DNA of 64,000 nucleotides from Trametopsis cervina. Taxonomy: Eukaryota > Basidiomycota > Agaricomycetes > Polyporales > Irpicaceae. Numbering within the stretch: position 1 is the first letter of the stretch; the number at the start of each line of letters is the position of its first letter. The translations under genes were made by a program, and so were the position numbers. The notes beneath the pieces were generated by a model. It saw nothing but the letters and a program-made list of their open reading frames with translations, made no database searches and was not told the DNA's origin. The stretch spans positions 101,675-165,674 of the forward strand of contig MU278369.1 of the NCBI GenBank assembly GCA_022385755.1. The letters are read 5' to 3'. Positions 46,059-58,317 of the stretch are shown one piece after another.

Positions 46059-48684
46059 TCACGACCCAGCGGGCTTCCCGGCTTGCGTGGCACCCATCGG
46101 CATCTGGTGACCAGCCATGTTCTGGTTAGCCATCTGTATGTTCCTCGCCAGGTTCACGTTCATTGGCCATTGGAAAGGTTGCGCCATCCTCCCCTGCATC
46201 CCCTGCATCGCCTGCATCCCCTGCATCCCTTGCATCCCCTGCATCCCTTGCATTCCCTGCACATTCACCCCCACCGGAGTGTAGCCGTACATTTGAGGAT
46301 GATACGTTGCCATCAAGTGGTGCTGCATCTGTTGTGCTTGAGCCTGAGCCTGAGTCTGAGCCTGAGCCTGAGCTTGGGTTTGCGCATGAGGTTGAGCCTG
46401 GCCCTGGTGCTGTGTCTGCTCCTGGCCTTGTTGTACTTGTGCATTGGCCCGGACGCCTGTCGCACCCGCAGGGAATTGTTGTGGCGGCAGGGCATGCTGA
46501 ATGACGGAGCGCATGTGCTGATTGGCATTAAACGCAGCTTGGCCTTGTGACATAGAATATGTAAAACTATGCTGTTGTTGCTGTTGTTGCTGCTGTTGCT
46601 GGAGATGCTGCGCGTATTGCTGTTGCTGCTGCTGATGCTGTTGAGCCTGTTGCGGATGCTGTTGCTGTGAAGCTTGCGCCAGCTGGGCTTGTTGCGTGGC
46701 GATTGCAGTGTTTGGAATTGGTAGTGCAGGTGCCCCGCGAGGACTGTTGCGAGGCTGCTGCTGAGCCAATTGAAGTCCATGCACTGCAGGAGATCGAGCA
46801 GGTTGCTGAGCTTGGGACGGCGTGGGTACTCTGCCGTTCTGAGCCTGACCTTGCGCCTGGGAATGAGCCTGAGCTTGAGCAGCGTGAACCTGAGCAGCCT
46901 GAGCCTGAACAGTATGAGGTTGAGCAGCCTGAGCCTGTTGTTGATTTTGGACGGGTGCTCGCTGTTGAAGGTAGTGCATCATCTGGGGCTGCAGGTTGGG
47001 GGGCTGGTCATACTATAAAATCAGCGGAGTTCAATATCGATGTATATGAATTACACACCTTCTTGCCCTTAGCTGCTTGTGCTGCTATTTGTTGTAGTGC
47101 GGCCACATTCTGTGCGGTATTAGCGTATGTAGACGGTACCTGGGCCTGCTGTGAAACTTGCAGCTGGGCCGCTGGCTGAGTGTGCGAGTGAGGGCGTTGT
47201 GGTGAAGCTGTTGGCTGTTGCGCAGGCTGTCGCGGAAGCACTGCGGGTGTTTGCCTAGGGGTTGGCTGCGGCTGCATTTGGGCAATCGAAGCTGGGCGTG
47301 GGACGGGACTTGAGGCTACGCCATTGGGAACGGCTGATGGAGGGCGCTGTCCAGAGGGCGGTGGGGTGTTAGACGGCCGGGAATTGGAGGTATTATACAT
47401 GGGCTGCATGTGAGGAGGTATCGCCGATGGAGCGGCGGAAGGCGGTCGTGGGGTTTGATACCTAGTGGCATTGGCGATAGCAGCTGGAGCGGATACCGGT
47501 GTCGGTACCATAGCGACTGCAGGTGGAGCAGACGGAGTGGGAGTGGGAGTGGGTTTGATAGCAGCGACAGGAACGGGCCTTTTCTGCGCGCCATTAACAC
47601 TTCCATTCGCAGTGGGAGCGGCCACAGTACCAGGGGTAGGAGCAGGAAGAGGTGTCGGTGTAGATGTAGCAGTTGACGGTGCAGAGGAAGCAGGTGAGGA
47701 AGACAAGGCAGTCTGAGGGGGACCGAACTTCGGCGGAGCAACCGGAGTCGAACCGGGTAGAGGAGATTGAGCACTCTGAGACGCTAGCTGGGCCCTCTGG
47801 CGCCGTATTCGTTCCACAGTCTCCAGAATACGATAACTACAAGTGATAGGTAAGCTATATGTAAGTAAAGTACAGCATGAGGTGGCGCACCTTGGAGCAG
47901 TTGATCTGCTGACACGCGGGTTCATGTACTGCATGATCTTGATCCTTCTTGCCTTCTCGCTTTCCTCTTCCTCCTGCTCCATCGCAGCAGCCTTCCGTTT
48001 GAGAGACAAGGGCGTAGCCGGAGCTGATACACGAAGCATATTGTTGGCAACACGAGTGAGCCTAGGATCCGGATCGAGGCATAGTGGAGGAGATGTCGCC
48101 ATCTAGTGTGAGAGTTAGGTCTACGGGTCACATACTGAACATCAAAAAGCCTTACCAGAATCTTGGCTTCAACCTCCAGAGTCTCCCTATCCGTCCATAC
48201 AGAACCCAGCTTCTGATTTAGCAGGCATATGTCTTGCCAGAGCGACTCGCCATTTGGGCTGAGAACGACTTGTGAACGAACTGGGTCGTCAAGTAACGGA
48301 TCCTTGCTCTTGGGTGGTCGATAGTCGAGAAGCTGAACTATCATACATCCTGGAAACCCAAATGAGAAGTTGTCAAATGTAGTAGAGGAGCAATGCGCCG
48401 TACCATCGTAGAACGGCAGACCCGCAGTATCAAACAGCTCCAGAAAGTCTGCTGGTATCCTTTGAGCCCGAATATCGTCTAACAGAGACTAAAATGAACT
48501 GATTAATATTCCGGCTTGATGTGGTCCCGTAAGTACGTACGGCTACTTGGTTGTTATACAAGAACTTGGAACCACCGTTCAATGTCCAATGCTCCGGATA
48601 GAGTTGTATAGTGAAAGAGGGCGGAGAATTCTTGTGTTCTTCAAGTAGTTCGTCTACCCACCTAGTAATGTTATATGCCGCCAT
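46059..48684 (-). CDS. SPT20: SAGA complex subunit Spt20
   Basis: Structural subunit of the SAGA transcription coactivator, 788 aa. Exons are 48684-48541, 48488-48404, 48349-48156, 48102-47891, 47836-47059 and 47012-46059. The N-terminal Spt20 domain is intact: FTIQLYPEHWTLNGGSKFLY, then SLLDDIRAQRIPADFLELFD, LPFYDGCMIVQLLDYRP, and the WQDICLLNQK and CLDPDPRLTRVAN blocks. A basic KRKAAAMEQEEE segment follows. The C-terminal 570 residues are disordered: first Pro/Ser/Thr-rich, then a very Gln/Ala-rich tail with QAQAQ-type runs and a short G-M-Q-G-M-Q tandem. Such tails are typical of coactivators. It is divergent from HGH1, 303 bp between start codons. Confidence 0.88.
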
Positions 48685-48987
48685 GTCTCCGGCAAGCTAC
48701 ATGCATAAGAAGGCTAGTGCGAGTGCGAATAGTGGCACAAGTTGTAGCCACCGCAATCCCGTGCCAAGTTCGTTATTGTGGTTGATCCGCGTCCGGAGAA
48801 CCACACGTTGTGTTACCTGCCTTTGAGGTCACCAACGACCGTACGTGAGGCCAACACGTTGTAGTGTGGTGAATATGAAGGGTGTGGTAGACAACGTCAG
48901 ATGTGAGTTGCGCATTCAGAGCTGAGATATGCGTTACGTAAGCAGCTGGGGATCTCACCAGAAGCGCCCTATAAACCTGTTTTAAAA
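48685..48987. promoter_or_regulatory. Bidirectional promoter region SPT20 / HGH1
   Basis: 303 bp between divergent start codons of two housekeeping genes. Confidence 0.5.
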
Positions 48988-50642
48988 TGTCAGACCAGGA
49001 ACATCTCCTTCGCGAGGTCAATTATTGTTCTGTATCTTCGAATACGTCGCCGTCAGTCTCTAACACATGTTATCTAGCTCCTACCGTTTCTGCGAGACCG
49101 TAATCCGCAAGCACGGCAGGTTGCACTGTCCAATCTAATCGGACACACACCAAAAGATTCGCAACATCGGAATGTCTTTTTGTCCGGCTTACGAGGGGGA
49201 GGGCTCCAGGGAGTTCATGATAACGATGTGATACGGGACTTGAAGATCCTTTGCCGGGATCAACTGGTGAGTGAATTAATGCTGACACCGCGAAATATAC
49301 TTACGAACCTTCATCTACAAACAGGCGACCGCTCACGATGCATTTAGAGCTCTCGTCAACTTATCAGATAATTCACTCGTTGCATCTTCTCTATCAGAGA
49401 AGTCCTTCCTGAACTTTCTTGTATCATATATACTCGTAAGTCATAATATAATAGCGATCTTCATTTCGATTGAACGTCCCTGGCTAGCATCCGCAATCTA
49501 CACTGGCAGATCTTGCCTCGATGATCCTGTCCAACATTACCTCCATCCCTTCTACGGCTGCAGCGATATTGTCTATGTCAATCCCCATCCTTCCCGACCC
49601 CCGATCATCGACGGGATACTATCCCGTGAACTCTCGTTCTGGGACATGCGCTGCTCCCGTGCCGTATCCGAAGGAGGAGCCGAGAGACATATTTGCCCTG
49701 CCTCTCTTAGTGGACGCATTTGTGCAGGGGGCTGCCGTCGAGGGCGAGGTAGACCCTGCCAAACGGCTGAGGAAGGCGAGCTTACACTTCATATCGAGTG
49801 TGTTCGCGAACATAACCATCGTAAGGACAATGAGCGTCTCGATAGGGTTTTGTTTTCATTCTGGCTGACTTGGGTTCGCCACAGGCACCCAATGGTCGGG
49901 ACTTTTTCCTAACGCCTCGACTGTCTGACTCGCTGAAGTCGGAAGGAGAGCTTGAATACCCTCTCACAAAACTACTCGTATTCACTGAACATCAGGATAC
50001 AATCCGAAGGGGCGGCATCGCATCCGTCATGAAGTCAGTGGGGTACGGTTGATGTAGCGAACAGTGCTGATTCCTATTTAGAAACTGTTCCTTCCAGAAG
50101 GAAGCACACAAAGCTTTACTCTCACCTGAGACGGAAAAGGTCGCTGCTCCTCCGTCGAATATAGAAGCCCCTGGGATCGATATGCTCCCCTACCTACTTC
50201 TACCGCTTGCAGGTCCCGAGGAATTCGATCTTGATGTGTGTTCTTTCATTATTTTATGCAAACTATCAATTAACCCGTATGTCACCGACAGGCCCAAGAA
50301 CTCCTCCCAGATGCACTTCAATTCCTCCCGGCGACAAAAAAGCGTGAGGTCGACCCAACCATTCGGCTGACACACATTGAAACGCTCCTGCTTCTCTGTA
50401 CAACGTTCTGGGGTCGTGAATACCTCAGATCACACGGCGTATACGAGGTAGTCCGTGCACTGCACGAGGCAGAAACCGTCGACAGGATATCAGAGTACAT
50501 CGAGCGTTTGGTTACCTACTTGAAAGGCGAAGAATCGGCAGAGACCCGCGCGGACGCCGAAGCCAGCAGTGTGCAGAGCGAGGCGAAAATTGAAGAAGTA
50601 GATGAGGATGAAGATGAAGATGATATGATTATAGAAGTTTAG
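48988..50642 (+). CDS. HGH1: Hgh1-family protein (eEF2 folding cofactor)
   Basis: Armadillo-like helical protein of 438 aa. In yeast, Hgh1 helps fold elongation factor 2 together with the TRiC chaperonin and Hsp90. Exons are 48988-49017, 49078-49266, 49325-49435, 49488-49820, 49885-50033, 50082-50235 and 50292-50642. The short first exon encodes MSDQEHLLRE. Family landmarks are ALSNLIGHT, ALVNLSDNS, a SMILSNIT segment, FISSVFANIT, APNGRDFFL, TEHQDTIRRGGIASVMKNC, PYLLLPLAGPEEF and a C-terminal LCTTFWGREYLRSHGVYEVVR with the tail VDEDEDEDD. All junctions are GT-AG in phase. It is convergent with dienelactone hydrolase 2; stop codons are 154 bp apart. Confidence 0.88.
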
Positions 50643-50796
50643 ATTGACCCGGATGGTCGAGCCTCCCTGTATATATGCGCGCGTTGTAGCTATCATCTGA
50701 GTGAATGATCTACATTGTAACCTGACGCTGCAAGTCGACGTAGTAGTAGTATACATAGATGCTGATTATCGTGGCTATTTCTGGCTCTACAGCTAC

Positions 50797-51843
50797 CTAC
50801 AGATGCTTGCTGAAGAACTTGGCAGAGGCGAGGAAGGCGCCCTCCTTTCCAGCCTTGATCTTGGGGTTGCTCTGAAGCATGTCCCTCGTCAGTAAAAACG
50901 TGCACGGCGGCAGAAGCACCTTGAAGACTCACCAGATCCCCACGCACGGCAAATCCATGCTGGCATCCATCCCAGTAAGTTCTCTCGTAACCAGGTGCAA
51001 ATTGGCCATTTCCAAGGATTTCATCTGCAATCTTCTGGGATTCTTGGGGGAATTGGGAATCCACTTCACAGCTGTTGATCAACAGCGGGGCTTTCGACTC
51101 CGCCTTGTATCTCTAGGGGCGCATTAACATTCACGTCGCGGAGAGGAACATAGCATGATGTACCTCGAGATCTCCAGGAACAGCTAGTCGCGAGGGATGG
51201 TTGAGAACGGTGGCGTGACTCTCGTTCTTGAACGCGAGGTAGAACGCAGGAGGAGCACCGAAGCAGAACCCAGTCGTTCCGAAACGAGTTACGCCCTCCT
51301 GTTTCAGAGCCTCGACAACTTTGTCAACTACGGATATCCAACTCTCGGGGCCATGCTTCGCTATCCATGCGTTTATGTCGAACGAAGGATCGCCAAAGTT
51401 AACGATGGGATCGCCATTCAGGATATCCGGTATAACTGTCTTGAAACCGTTTCGTGCAAAGTCATCCGCGAGAAGCTGAGAGACTTGATGAGAAGCACGT
51501 TATCGGTGCTAGCATACATACTCACTTTGTTGTTGATCAACGGGATGCCGAAGACATCGGTAAGGAACAGTATCACTTTGTCTTTTGGATAGTCCCCAGT
51601 CGGCGTCGAAACGTAACAGTCAACGCCGCCAATTTGAACGCTCTGTCCTAAAACAACGCGCAAGTCACTAACAGCAATCGGGTTATTGAAGATGGACCAA
51701 TACCCTCTGGCTCCCCTTCATGGCGAACCCCTGGGAAAAAGGTGGTTAGTCTCAGATATAGCGTGATTTGTCGTAGGCAAGTATTTTCGTGGAAGTGGCC
51801 ACTCACCCTTGAAGCAATCGTCGCAATGGGCAGGTGCAGACAT
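50797..51843 (-). CDS. Dienelactone hydrolase family protein 2
   Basis: Paralog of the gene at 41,115, about 250 aa, with the same intron positions. It starts at 51843 (MSAPAHCDDCFKG) and ends SAKFFSKHL. The catalytic Cys is in GFCFGAPPAF, Asp in EVDSQFP and His in GCQHGFAVRGD. The strand VILFLTDVFGIP is followed by INNK, a normal GTGAGT donor and LLADDFARNG. A short intron within the first 30 codons matches one in paralog 1. It differs in the active-site neighbourhood (FGAPP instead of YGARL), so the substrate range may differ. The biological substrate is unknown. A TATATA stretch lies about 80 bp upstream. Confidence 0.88.
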
Positions 51844-51920
51844 GTTTATAACAGCTGTATGTGTTGCGTCAACTGGGGAAGATGTCGGTGTGAGAGAATG
51901 AGTGGGAAAATAATCGATAC

Positions 51921-51928
51921 TATATATA
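51921..51928 (-). promoter_or_regulatory. TATA-like element of dienelactone hydrolase 2
   Basis: TATATATA about 80 bp upstream of the start codon; the sequence is symmetric, but the position favours this gene. Confidence 0.4.
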
Positions 51929-52448
51929 CATGGAGGTGAGTAAATCGTGCTCTCCAAACGGCGCGAGCTTGCAACATCAATCTACCATCTCAAGCACCCA
52001 ATCACTCATGATCAGCCGGAATCTATCGCGCAATGACGAATCTACACGGCAGATGCTAAGTCGTGACGCTAGGTTGATCATAACCTTGCACTCACCGGCG
52101 CGTTGAAGAAGTTACCCAGTGCTTCTACTGCAATGACAGCAAGCCTTTGTAACGAGGCCGTACTAGTCCGTTAGCGCCCCCCCCAAAAAAAAATGTGCGT
52201 GCGCTCATAATCAGAAAGACACGCCGTTCTGTTCGGGATGGATGGATAGGTGGAGCGTGACATAGAACAGTTAAGATTAACCATACAACGTATATGAATG
52301 ATGTTAGAGTAAGTAGGAAATACAGCTACAGAAGGGATAGAGGAAAGACTGATCTATGGCACGCAGCGACGTGCATTCTAACTCATACTACAACAAAACA
52401 ATCAAAGTACATGTCCCTTGGAGGACGGCATAGAGGTAGAAGGCGAGC
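51929..52448. other. Gene-free spacer
   Basis: About 520 bp including a homopolymer pair (eight C then nine A) near 52,175. It holds the promoter of the hydrolase on one side and the 3' UTR of APP1 on the other. Confidence 0.4.
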
Positions 52449-54810
52449 TCAGTAGCCATTCACGTTCATGTTCAAACCTTCCAGGATCTCTGCAGTTTCC
52501 ACGCACTCCGCCGGATCTCGAAAGACGCGCAACGGTATACTCTTCGGCATTATACTTCTCGCCTTGTACACGCGCGTCTGCAGCTCGTACTGTTTCTTCT
52601 CTGCTTCAGTCATCTGCTGCACTCGTATTGATCCGTTGGACATCTGGCGGAAGGCACCTGGACGGCCTGTAGTTGACGGTGTCGAATACGAAGATGCGGT
52701 CGAGTCCTGCCGCACGTTCGCCCACGCAGAGGGTAGCTGACTTGCCGTAGGTGATTCCGATAGAGGGGAGATCGACACGGGCGACGAGGACGTGAAGTAA
52801 TCTGACTCAACACCTTCGCTCAAGCTAGGGACCGCACTTGGTGGGCAGTTGATCGACTGCAGTCGCTTAGGTTTCCGGGTCATGTAGGTGCCATTGGAGA
52901 CGTCGCGTCCAGAGCCAGTCCTCTTCAATCGTATGTCTGGCATGCTCCCATTGTGGCTTGGAGTACCGCCACCTACTGCCAGCGATGCACGGCGCGCTAG
53001 GTTCGCGCCATCAGTCAGAGACATCTTGAGTACTTGCTCGCCTGTAGGATCATCGAGGGGTTTCACCGAGTCCCACGTACTGGCGTCGCGGATAAACACA
53101 CCAAGCACCTGTTGAGGCCTATCACTTGCAAGAGTTGCATAAAGCTCTAGATCCTGTTCTCCCGAGTCCCCAACAAGGAAAAAGCGTCCATCCGGAAAGT
53201 GGTCCAGTACATCGATTATGCCCGCACGCTTTCGTTCGGCAGATGCTTTGAAGAGCTCCGAAAGGAGGCGACGGCCGGTGTATGATCTCAACTTGATTGA
53301 GCCAGGTGGTAGCCGAGATAGAGTCAGGAATTCGTTGATGACTGGTAAGAGTTCGAAAGGGCTATTAGACTACGGCATCTATCAGTTTCGTGCTTCCGTA
53401 TGTACATACATTCGAACACTCACCACGTAATGGAACCGTACACCGCGCTTCCACATCCCTGTATACCAATCGCCCATCCCAGGGATGACGCCCTCGGCCA
53501 GATCCTTCACAAAGACATTATAGAATGCAGCTTTGGAACCGCTTAGTATACCAGCCGTCTTCACAGTATCATCTATGTCGGATATTAGTCGAATAGTGGT
53601 GTTCGTTACTGGAACCTGGAGGAATGTTGTTGTAACCGGGGGCATGTTTCGAGGGATACGCGGAGTCCGCACCGCGTATGGGAGTTGGGTGCCTGATGCG
53701 GCAGGACGTGGGGTGGCAGTCATGAGATCAGCAGCAATATATATTGTATGCTCTATATCGGGATCTCCGAAAGCAATGTGTAGGGCGGCTGGATGAGTGC
53801 ATATCATCTCCCAAGGAACAAGGATTTTTGTTTGGAAGGAACCATCTGGGCTCGTTACAACCTCCCTTGTAAGTATCGGTCGACGCTGAGATGCATAATC
53901 TTCATCGTGTGGCGCGGCACCCAGAGGAGGACTCTTGAAATCTATTTCTTCAGGGTCGGCAGCATAAATCGAGATCTTGATTGGTCTCGCTGCTAGTGAA
54001 GAAGACACGAAGGGAAGGAAGCGACTCTCCAGATTCTTGTGAAGCCGTTGAAGTTCGGAGTTACTGGAGCTCCTGACGGATGATGTATCTGATTGAGCAG
54101 ACGATTCATTTGTGGATAAACTGGAAGTATCAAGCCCAAGATCGTGCATTTGTTCAGCCAAAGCTCGCGCCTCTGCATCGTCGTTCATGTCCTCGGGTTT
54201 CGGAGGCAAACGCATGGAGGCTATGAGTTCGTCCACAGCAGGGTCATTAGGGCGCTGGCCTGTCACAGTATTCATGGCATCCTCAGCAACAATCTTAGGA
54301 AGTGCTGCAAATACTATGGTAGAGGTGAGCTTGGTTTGAAGGACAGAGAAACGATGGGCGTACGCTTTGCGGCGTATAGGAATGTTCTACCACTTCTGGT
54401 CCCGAAGCCAGCACTACTAGCCTGCGACGCAAACCCCGAGACATATAGCTCAACATCAAAGGACTGTTGGCCTACACAGCCTATCAGTTCTGGAATAGAC
54501 CTCCGTGTGAGAACCACGAACCGTCTCGTGAATCTAGGGGTTGATCGCGATATTTACGATGTGCCCAACCTGGGAATAACGCAAGCTTCTCTATAGGCAC
54601 GCCGACACCACCAGTAGAGGGGGCAATTGCACGTAACGTCTGGCCGGCCCATTGTCGAAGTGAAGGTCTGTTCTCGTCCGGGGGTGGAGTTGCGCACGAT
54701 TCTCGGGGTGTGTAGGCAGGTCTCCGCCACTCGCGCTGAGCGACATAACCTTTGAGTGAGCGCGACGCAGAGCTCGCCATCGATCTCCAAGAACCCATGT
54801 CGTCTGCCAT
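52449..54810 (-). CDS. APP1: App1-type phosphatidate phosphatase
   Basis: Mg-dependent phosphatidate phosphatase of the App1 family (DUF2183 domain), 735 aa. App1 works at cortical actin patches in yeast, turning phosphatidate into diacylglycerol. Exons are 54810-54522, 54471-54364, 54313-53424 and 53369-52449, in phase. The catalytic DxDxT motif is present as LISDIDDTVKTAG (DIDDT at 378-382). After it come GAFYNVF-like (KAAFYNVFVKDLAEG), MGDWYTGMW, the SNSPFELLPVINEFL block and FFLVGDSGEQDLELY, all domain hallmarks. The N-terminus has DGQQSFDVELYVSGFAS. The C-terminal 200 residues are Ser/Thr/Pro-rich and disordered, with a closing coiled stretch MTEAEKKQYELQTR. It is divergent from the Sec72-like gene (552 bp between starts). 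Confidence 0.88.
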
Positions 54811-55362
54811 CTCAAGTGGTCATGAAAGTAGGGTGGTATGGAATGTGTGAGCGAGCGCCGTCTATATCTGTACACGCGCCTCGCGTTAAGATGGCTGTGA
54901 GACGCACCGCCGAACAGTCACGCACTCGTGAATCCAAAGAGCCTTTTACGCCACTCAGGCAGTAGTAATCCTCAAAGTTTGATCGTCCAACTTCGTGGTG
55001 TTCTGTTCTGGTGAGGCTGTGGGGAATACGAAGTCAAGACAACCTGTGCGGTTATCAGTTAGATTATCTCAGTCGAGGATATACGGAGACAAGCACCTTA
55101 TGTAGTTTAATCCATACGCCCAAAGGATACAGTATCTTGACGACGGTGTGAAAGCAGCATTGCAGGCATGACTTCAGTGGCCATAGGTTGTGCGTTATTT
55201 CATGCTACATCATGTCACACAGACGTCACCTGAGGTCACAGACACCATCCGAAGAGTGTGCGAAAGACGCGTGAAGTGCAGTCACATCACGTTTGGACAC
55301 GTCGCTGACAGGGTTGAGCATCTACTACCTTGACGTGTCTAGCATCCACTTCAACCAAAACT
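54811..55362. promoter_or_regulatory. Divergent intergenic region APP1 / SEC72-like
   Basis: 552 bp between two divergent start codons. TGACGTGT, ACGTCAC and similar ACGT-core sites recur near 55,220-55,340 and could bind bZIP factors; this is a pattern observation only. Confidence 0.4.
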
Positions 55363-56259
55363 ATGTCCCACTCGCACTCACACGCACCCGGACAACCGTC
55401 TCATAGTCATGGGCCCGCTCCCCCGCAAGCGGTGCAGGGTGGGCAACCTCCCAAGCAGGTCATGCCACAGCCTGACCCGGTCATGCAAGCTGTGATCGAG
55501 GCCAGCTTCAAACCGGTGGACATCGCTCTCGGACCCCCAGACAATGTCGTGGCCTTATGCGAGAAACACTCTCGTGAAATATGCGCAGACTGCGACGTCA
55601 ACTTCGTCTCTATAAACCAGATCTCGCGGCTTCTGCACATGAACCCAGCATTCCGCTGCCCGCCTCCCCCGCAGATGATAACGCAGAAGCTATCACAGGC
55701 TGTGAATTCCACAAAGGATGAGGGCAACGTACGTCATTATTTGCTTCTTCGATTAGCTTCAGCTCAGACTGACTATGTATACAGGCATTATTCAAGGCTG
55801 GACAATACGCGCCGGCCGCCCAGCGGTACACCGTGGCAGCGAACCTGGCAGTCCAGCGGCCGCCATGGGAGATCCAGGGCGTTATGCGTGAGGAGCTCTC
55901 GACGAACCTCTCCAACCGCTCCGCCGCGTACTTCGAAGGGGGCGAGTATCTATCCGCGCTCGTCGACGCCGAAACGGTCATTCAGCTTCGCAAACCTTGG
56001 AGTAAAGGATATTTCCGCAAAGCGAAGGCCCTTCTCAAGTTGGAGCAATTCGAGGATGCCAGGGAGACAATTGAATCTGGCCTGTCATTTGAACCGGACA
56101 ACCAGGTATGCATGAACGTATGTCTGAAGGGACACCACCTGACGCTGTCATCCCGTACAGGAAATGCTCAATTTGCTCGCCACGGTTGAATCAGCTCTCA
56201 AAGAGCGATTAACAGCTAAGACAGGCGAGAAAACGCTCATAGTGGACGCAACAGCTTAG
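55363..56259 (+). CDS. SEC72: Sec72-like TPR protein of the ER translocon
   Basis: Protein of 261 aa in three exons: 55363-55728, 55785-56105 and 56161-56259. The N-terminus is a His/Ser-rich stretch (MSHSHSHAPGQPSHSHGP). A Sec72-type region follows with a CEKHSREICADCDVNF motif, then PAFRCPPPPQ. The second half is a TPR domain: GNALFKAGQYAPAAQRYTVA, LSNRSAAYFEGGEYLSALVDA and GYFRKAKALLKLEQFEDARE. Sec72 is part of the Sec62/63 complex in post-translational import into the ER and docks cytosolic Hsp70 through its TPRs. The role is inferred from this layout. The His-rich leader could bind metal or simply be disordered. Confidence 0.75.
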
Positions 56260-56580
56260 TTGTACACATTTTCGCCCTCATTGCATTGATTCCCTTGTCG
56301 TCCTATTGTTATTCTCTTGGTAGTATCTGTATTTATAGGATGCATTTTCCGAGCACAACATTCATCGGGTCTTCTCTCATCTCGTTAAGTGCCAACCAAT
56401 CTAATTGAGGAAAAGCAATGTGGGTGAATAACTGGTACATAGTAGTGGGGTTCCCTAGTGATGTGCTGTGTCGTGTACTCTACGGTGTTACATGCATGCA
56501 ACAAAACGAACGAAAGCAAAGCGGAAAAGCGAGCGAGAACAACGAAACAACCATGATGGGACATATCAGTAAGTAGCAAA

Positions 56581-58317
56581 TCATCCTAAAGCCGTCTGCG
56601 GCACTCCCGTCCTCCCTCCGCTGTTTTCACGGCCTTTCGACTTCGCAGGGTTGACGGATGGGTGTTTCCCACTCGGAACGCTCGGGGCGTTGACAGAACG
56701 GGTGTTCTCAGTAAGTTCAGCAACATCCTCCACAACAGGTGCAGACCCAGCGGGGGCGGGTGCAGAATTCGTCTTCGACAAGGCGGCAGCAGCCCCACTA
56801 GCAGCAGCAGCAGCTCGTTCGCGGGCCCGTCGACGCCTGCGGAGGATCTTCTTCCGTCTGCCGACCGCCCGCTGATAATCCGCATCGTCCCCATAGAACA
56901 AGTCATATTCGCAGAACGGGCAGATCCACTCCTCCGCGGGGTTTGTTATCGGGGTGGCAGCGCTGACTGGAGCCTTTCTTCGTCTACGCGGGGGGACGTC
57001 TGCGGAGAGAAATCGCACAGGGAGCGGGTTGAGCAGATTTTGTGTACCTGATAACGTTTGAGCAGTGTTAGGTTGGCCCGAGTTTGGAAGCCGGGAGGGC
57101 ACGTAGTTGCGCAAATGATGAGGGTTCGAGGCGTTAGCCAACGCCGACCGTTTCTTCTTCTTCCCCGTTTTCTGAGGAGGAACACTAGGTGACTGCTCCG
57201 AGCCTGCAACTACAGCGTCCGTGGCTCGCCCATTAGCGGTGCGCCCCTGCTTGGCTGATCGCTTTGCGACAGGACCGCCACCGAGCATTGCAGTCGTTTG
57301 TCGAGCGGCTTCTGCAGCCTTCGCAGCCTGCCGCGATAATTCGGCTTCAAAACGAGCGTGAAGAGACGCTACCTCTTCCTTTGTGGCGATAAGCCTCTCG
57401 GACGCTTGAAGCAACAGCATAAATTGCCAGCACAATGGTGAAAAGGAAAGGTCAAACTTACTGGCACTGTGGAAGGTAAAATGAAATTCCGATTTGGGGA
57501 AAGGGCGTGGTCTATTTGAAGGCGGTAACTGGGCCTGGAATAACTTAAATGCCCTCGCGAGCCGGGAACCAGGTCTACGAGAAAGTCGCATTCTGATTGG
57601 TTCGTGCCCGGGGATGTCTGCAGGAAGTCCCCCGCGAGCGAAGGGGTAATTGGCAGAGAGGGCTTGATCGAGAGCAAGGGTGTCCCCGTGGGTAAGCGCA
57701 CCCAGGACTGCTGCCAGCTGTCGTTTCCTGCTCCTTAGCATATCCTTGTGTTTCAATCCAGCCAGTGTTGCACGAGACATCCTTTTTTTGTGCACCAGGC
57801 CACCGTAAGGATACAGCGCGCCGGCATCATACTCATGATCAGGTCGTCCCGTTGGTATCGCGCGATCCGTGGCTTCGTCATCACCTGACCCGCCTAGATC
57901 GTGGCCGGGCCCCATAGCAGCAAGATTTGCTGGAACTTTGCGTTTCTTTGTGTTGCCGGGCTGCTGAAAATGATCGAGATAGTCCCCCTCTCCGCCGTCT
58001 TCTTCATACCCCCGACTCGCTCGCAGCAGCGGGCTCACATGTTCCCTCCCACTGAAGAGGCCTCCCTCTGCATCATGCTTGATCAGATCTTCCATACCGC
58101 CTAGGATGGGCATGTAGTATGACTGCAATGCCAGCAAAGAGTCTGTGCTGACCAATCCGTCTGAGCTGTCCGGTGTGGCCTCCGACGGCGACAAGTCCGG
58201 CAGCGAATCCTCACGGGATGATGATTCGGACATCCTGCGACGCTTCGGGAGCGGTTTAGTCCTTCTGTGAGGTGGTAAGTCTGGTGCGTCGTAAATCGGA
58301 GACGAGTCTCGTAGCAT
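56581..58317 (-). CDS. Conserved basic nuclear protein with a CPFC motif, function unknown
   Basis: Protein of 559 aa after removal of one 57-nt intron (57461-57405); the intron is a multiple of three without stops, so the unspliced frame also reads through. Residues 1-120 are Ser/Asp/Glu-rich with basic clusters (KPLPKRRRM). A conserved-looking middle contains HKKRMSRATLAGLKHKDML, RKRQLAAVLGAL and THGDTLALDQALS. A basic helical part follows (FEAELSRQAAKAAEAARQT). Near the C-terminus EEWICPFCEYDLFYGDD runs into RRKKILRRRRRARERAAAA. Only one Cys pair is seen, so a full zinc finger is doubtful. Composition and basic patches suggest nucleic-acid or chromatin association. I do not recognise a named family. 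It is convergent with the Sec72-like gene. Confidence 0.7.
   Translation of the reverse strand: MLRDSSPIYDAPDLPPHRRTKPLPKRRRMSESSSREDSLPDLSPSEATPDSSDGLVSTDSLLALQSYYMPILGGMEDLIKHDAEGGLFSGREHVSPLLRASRGYEEDGGEGDYLDHFQQPGNTKKRKVPANLAAMGPGHDLGGSGDDEATDRAIPTGRPDHEYDAGALYPYGGLVHKKRMSRATLAGLKHKDMLRSRKRQLAAVLGALTHGDTLALDQALSANYPFARGGLPADIPGHEPIRMRLSRRPGSRLARAFKLFQAQLPPSNRPRPFPKSEFHFTFHSASKFDLSFSPLCWQFMLLLQASERLIATKEEVASLHARFEAELSRQAAKAAEAARQTTAMLGGGPVAKRSAKQGRTANGRATDAVVAGSEQSPSVPPQKTGKKKKRSALANASNPHHLRNYVPSRLPNSGQPNTAQTLSGTQNLLNPLPVRFLSADVPPRRRRKAPVSAATPITNPAEEWICPFCEYDLFYGDDADYQRAVGRRKKILRRRRRARERAAAAASGAAAALSKTNSAPAPAGSAPVVEDVAELTENTRSVNAPSVPSGKHPSVNPAKSKGRENSGGRTGVPQTALG

Noticed and set aside
46056..47179. 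Plus-strand frames with Leu/His/Pro and Glu/Pro repeats
   Set aside because: Shadow of the Gln/Ala-rich tail of Spt20 on the minus strand; repeated codons open all frames.
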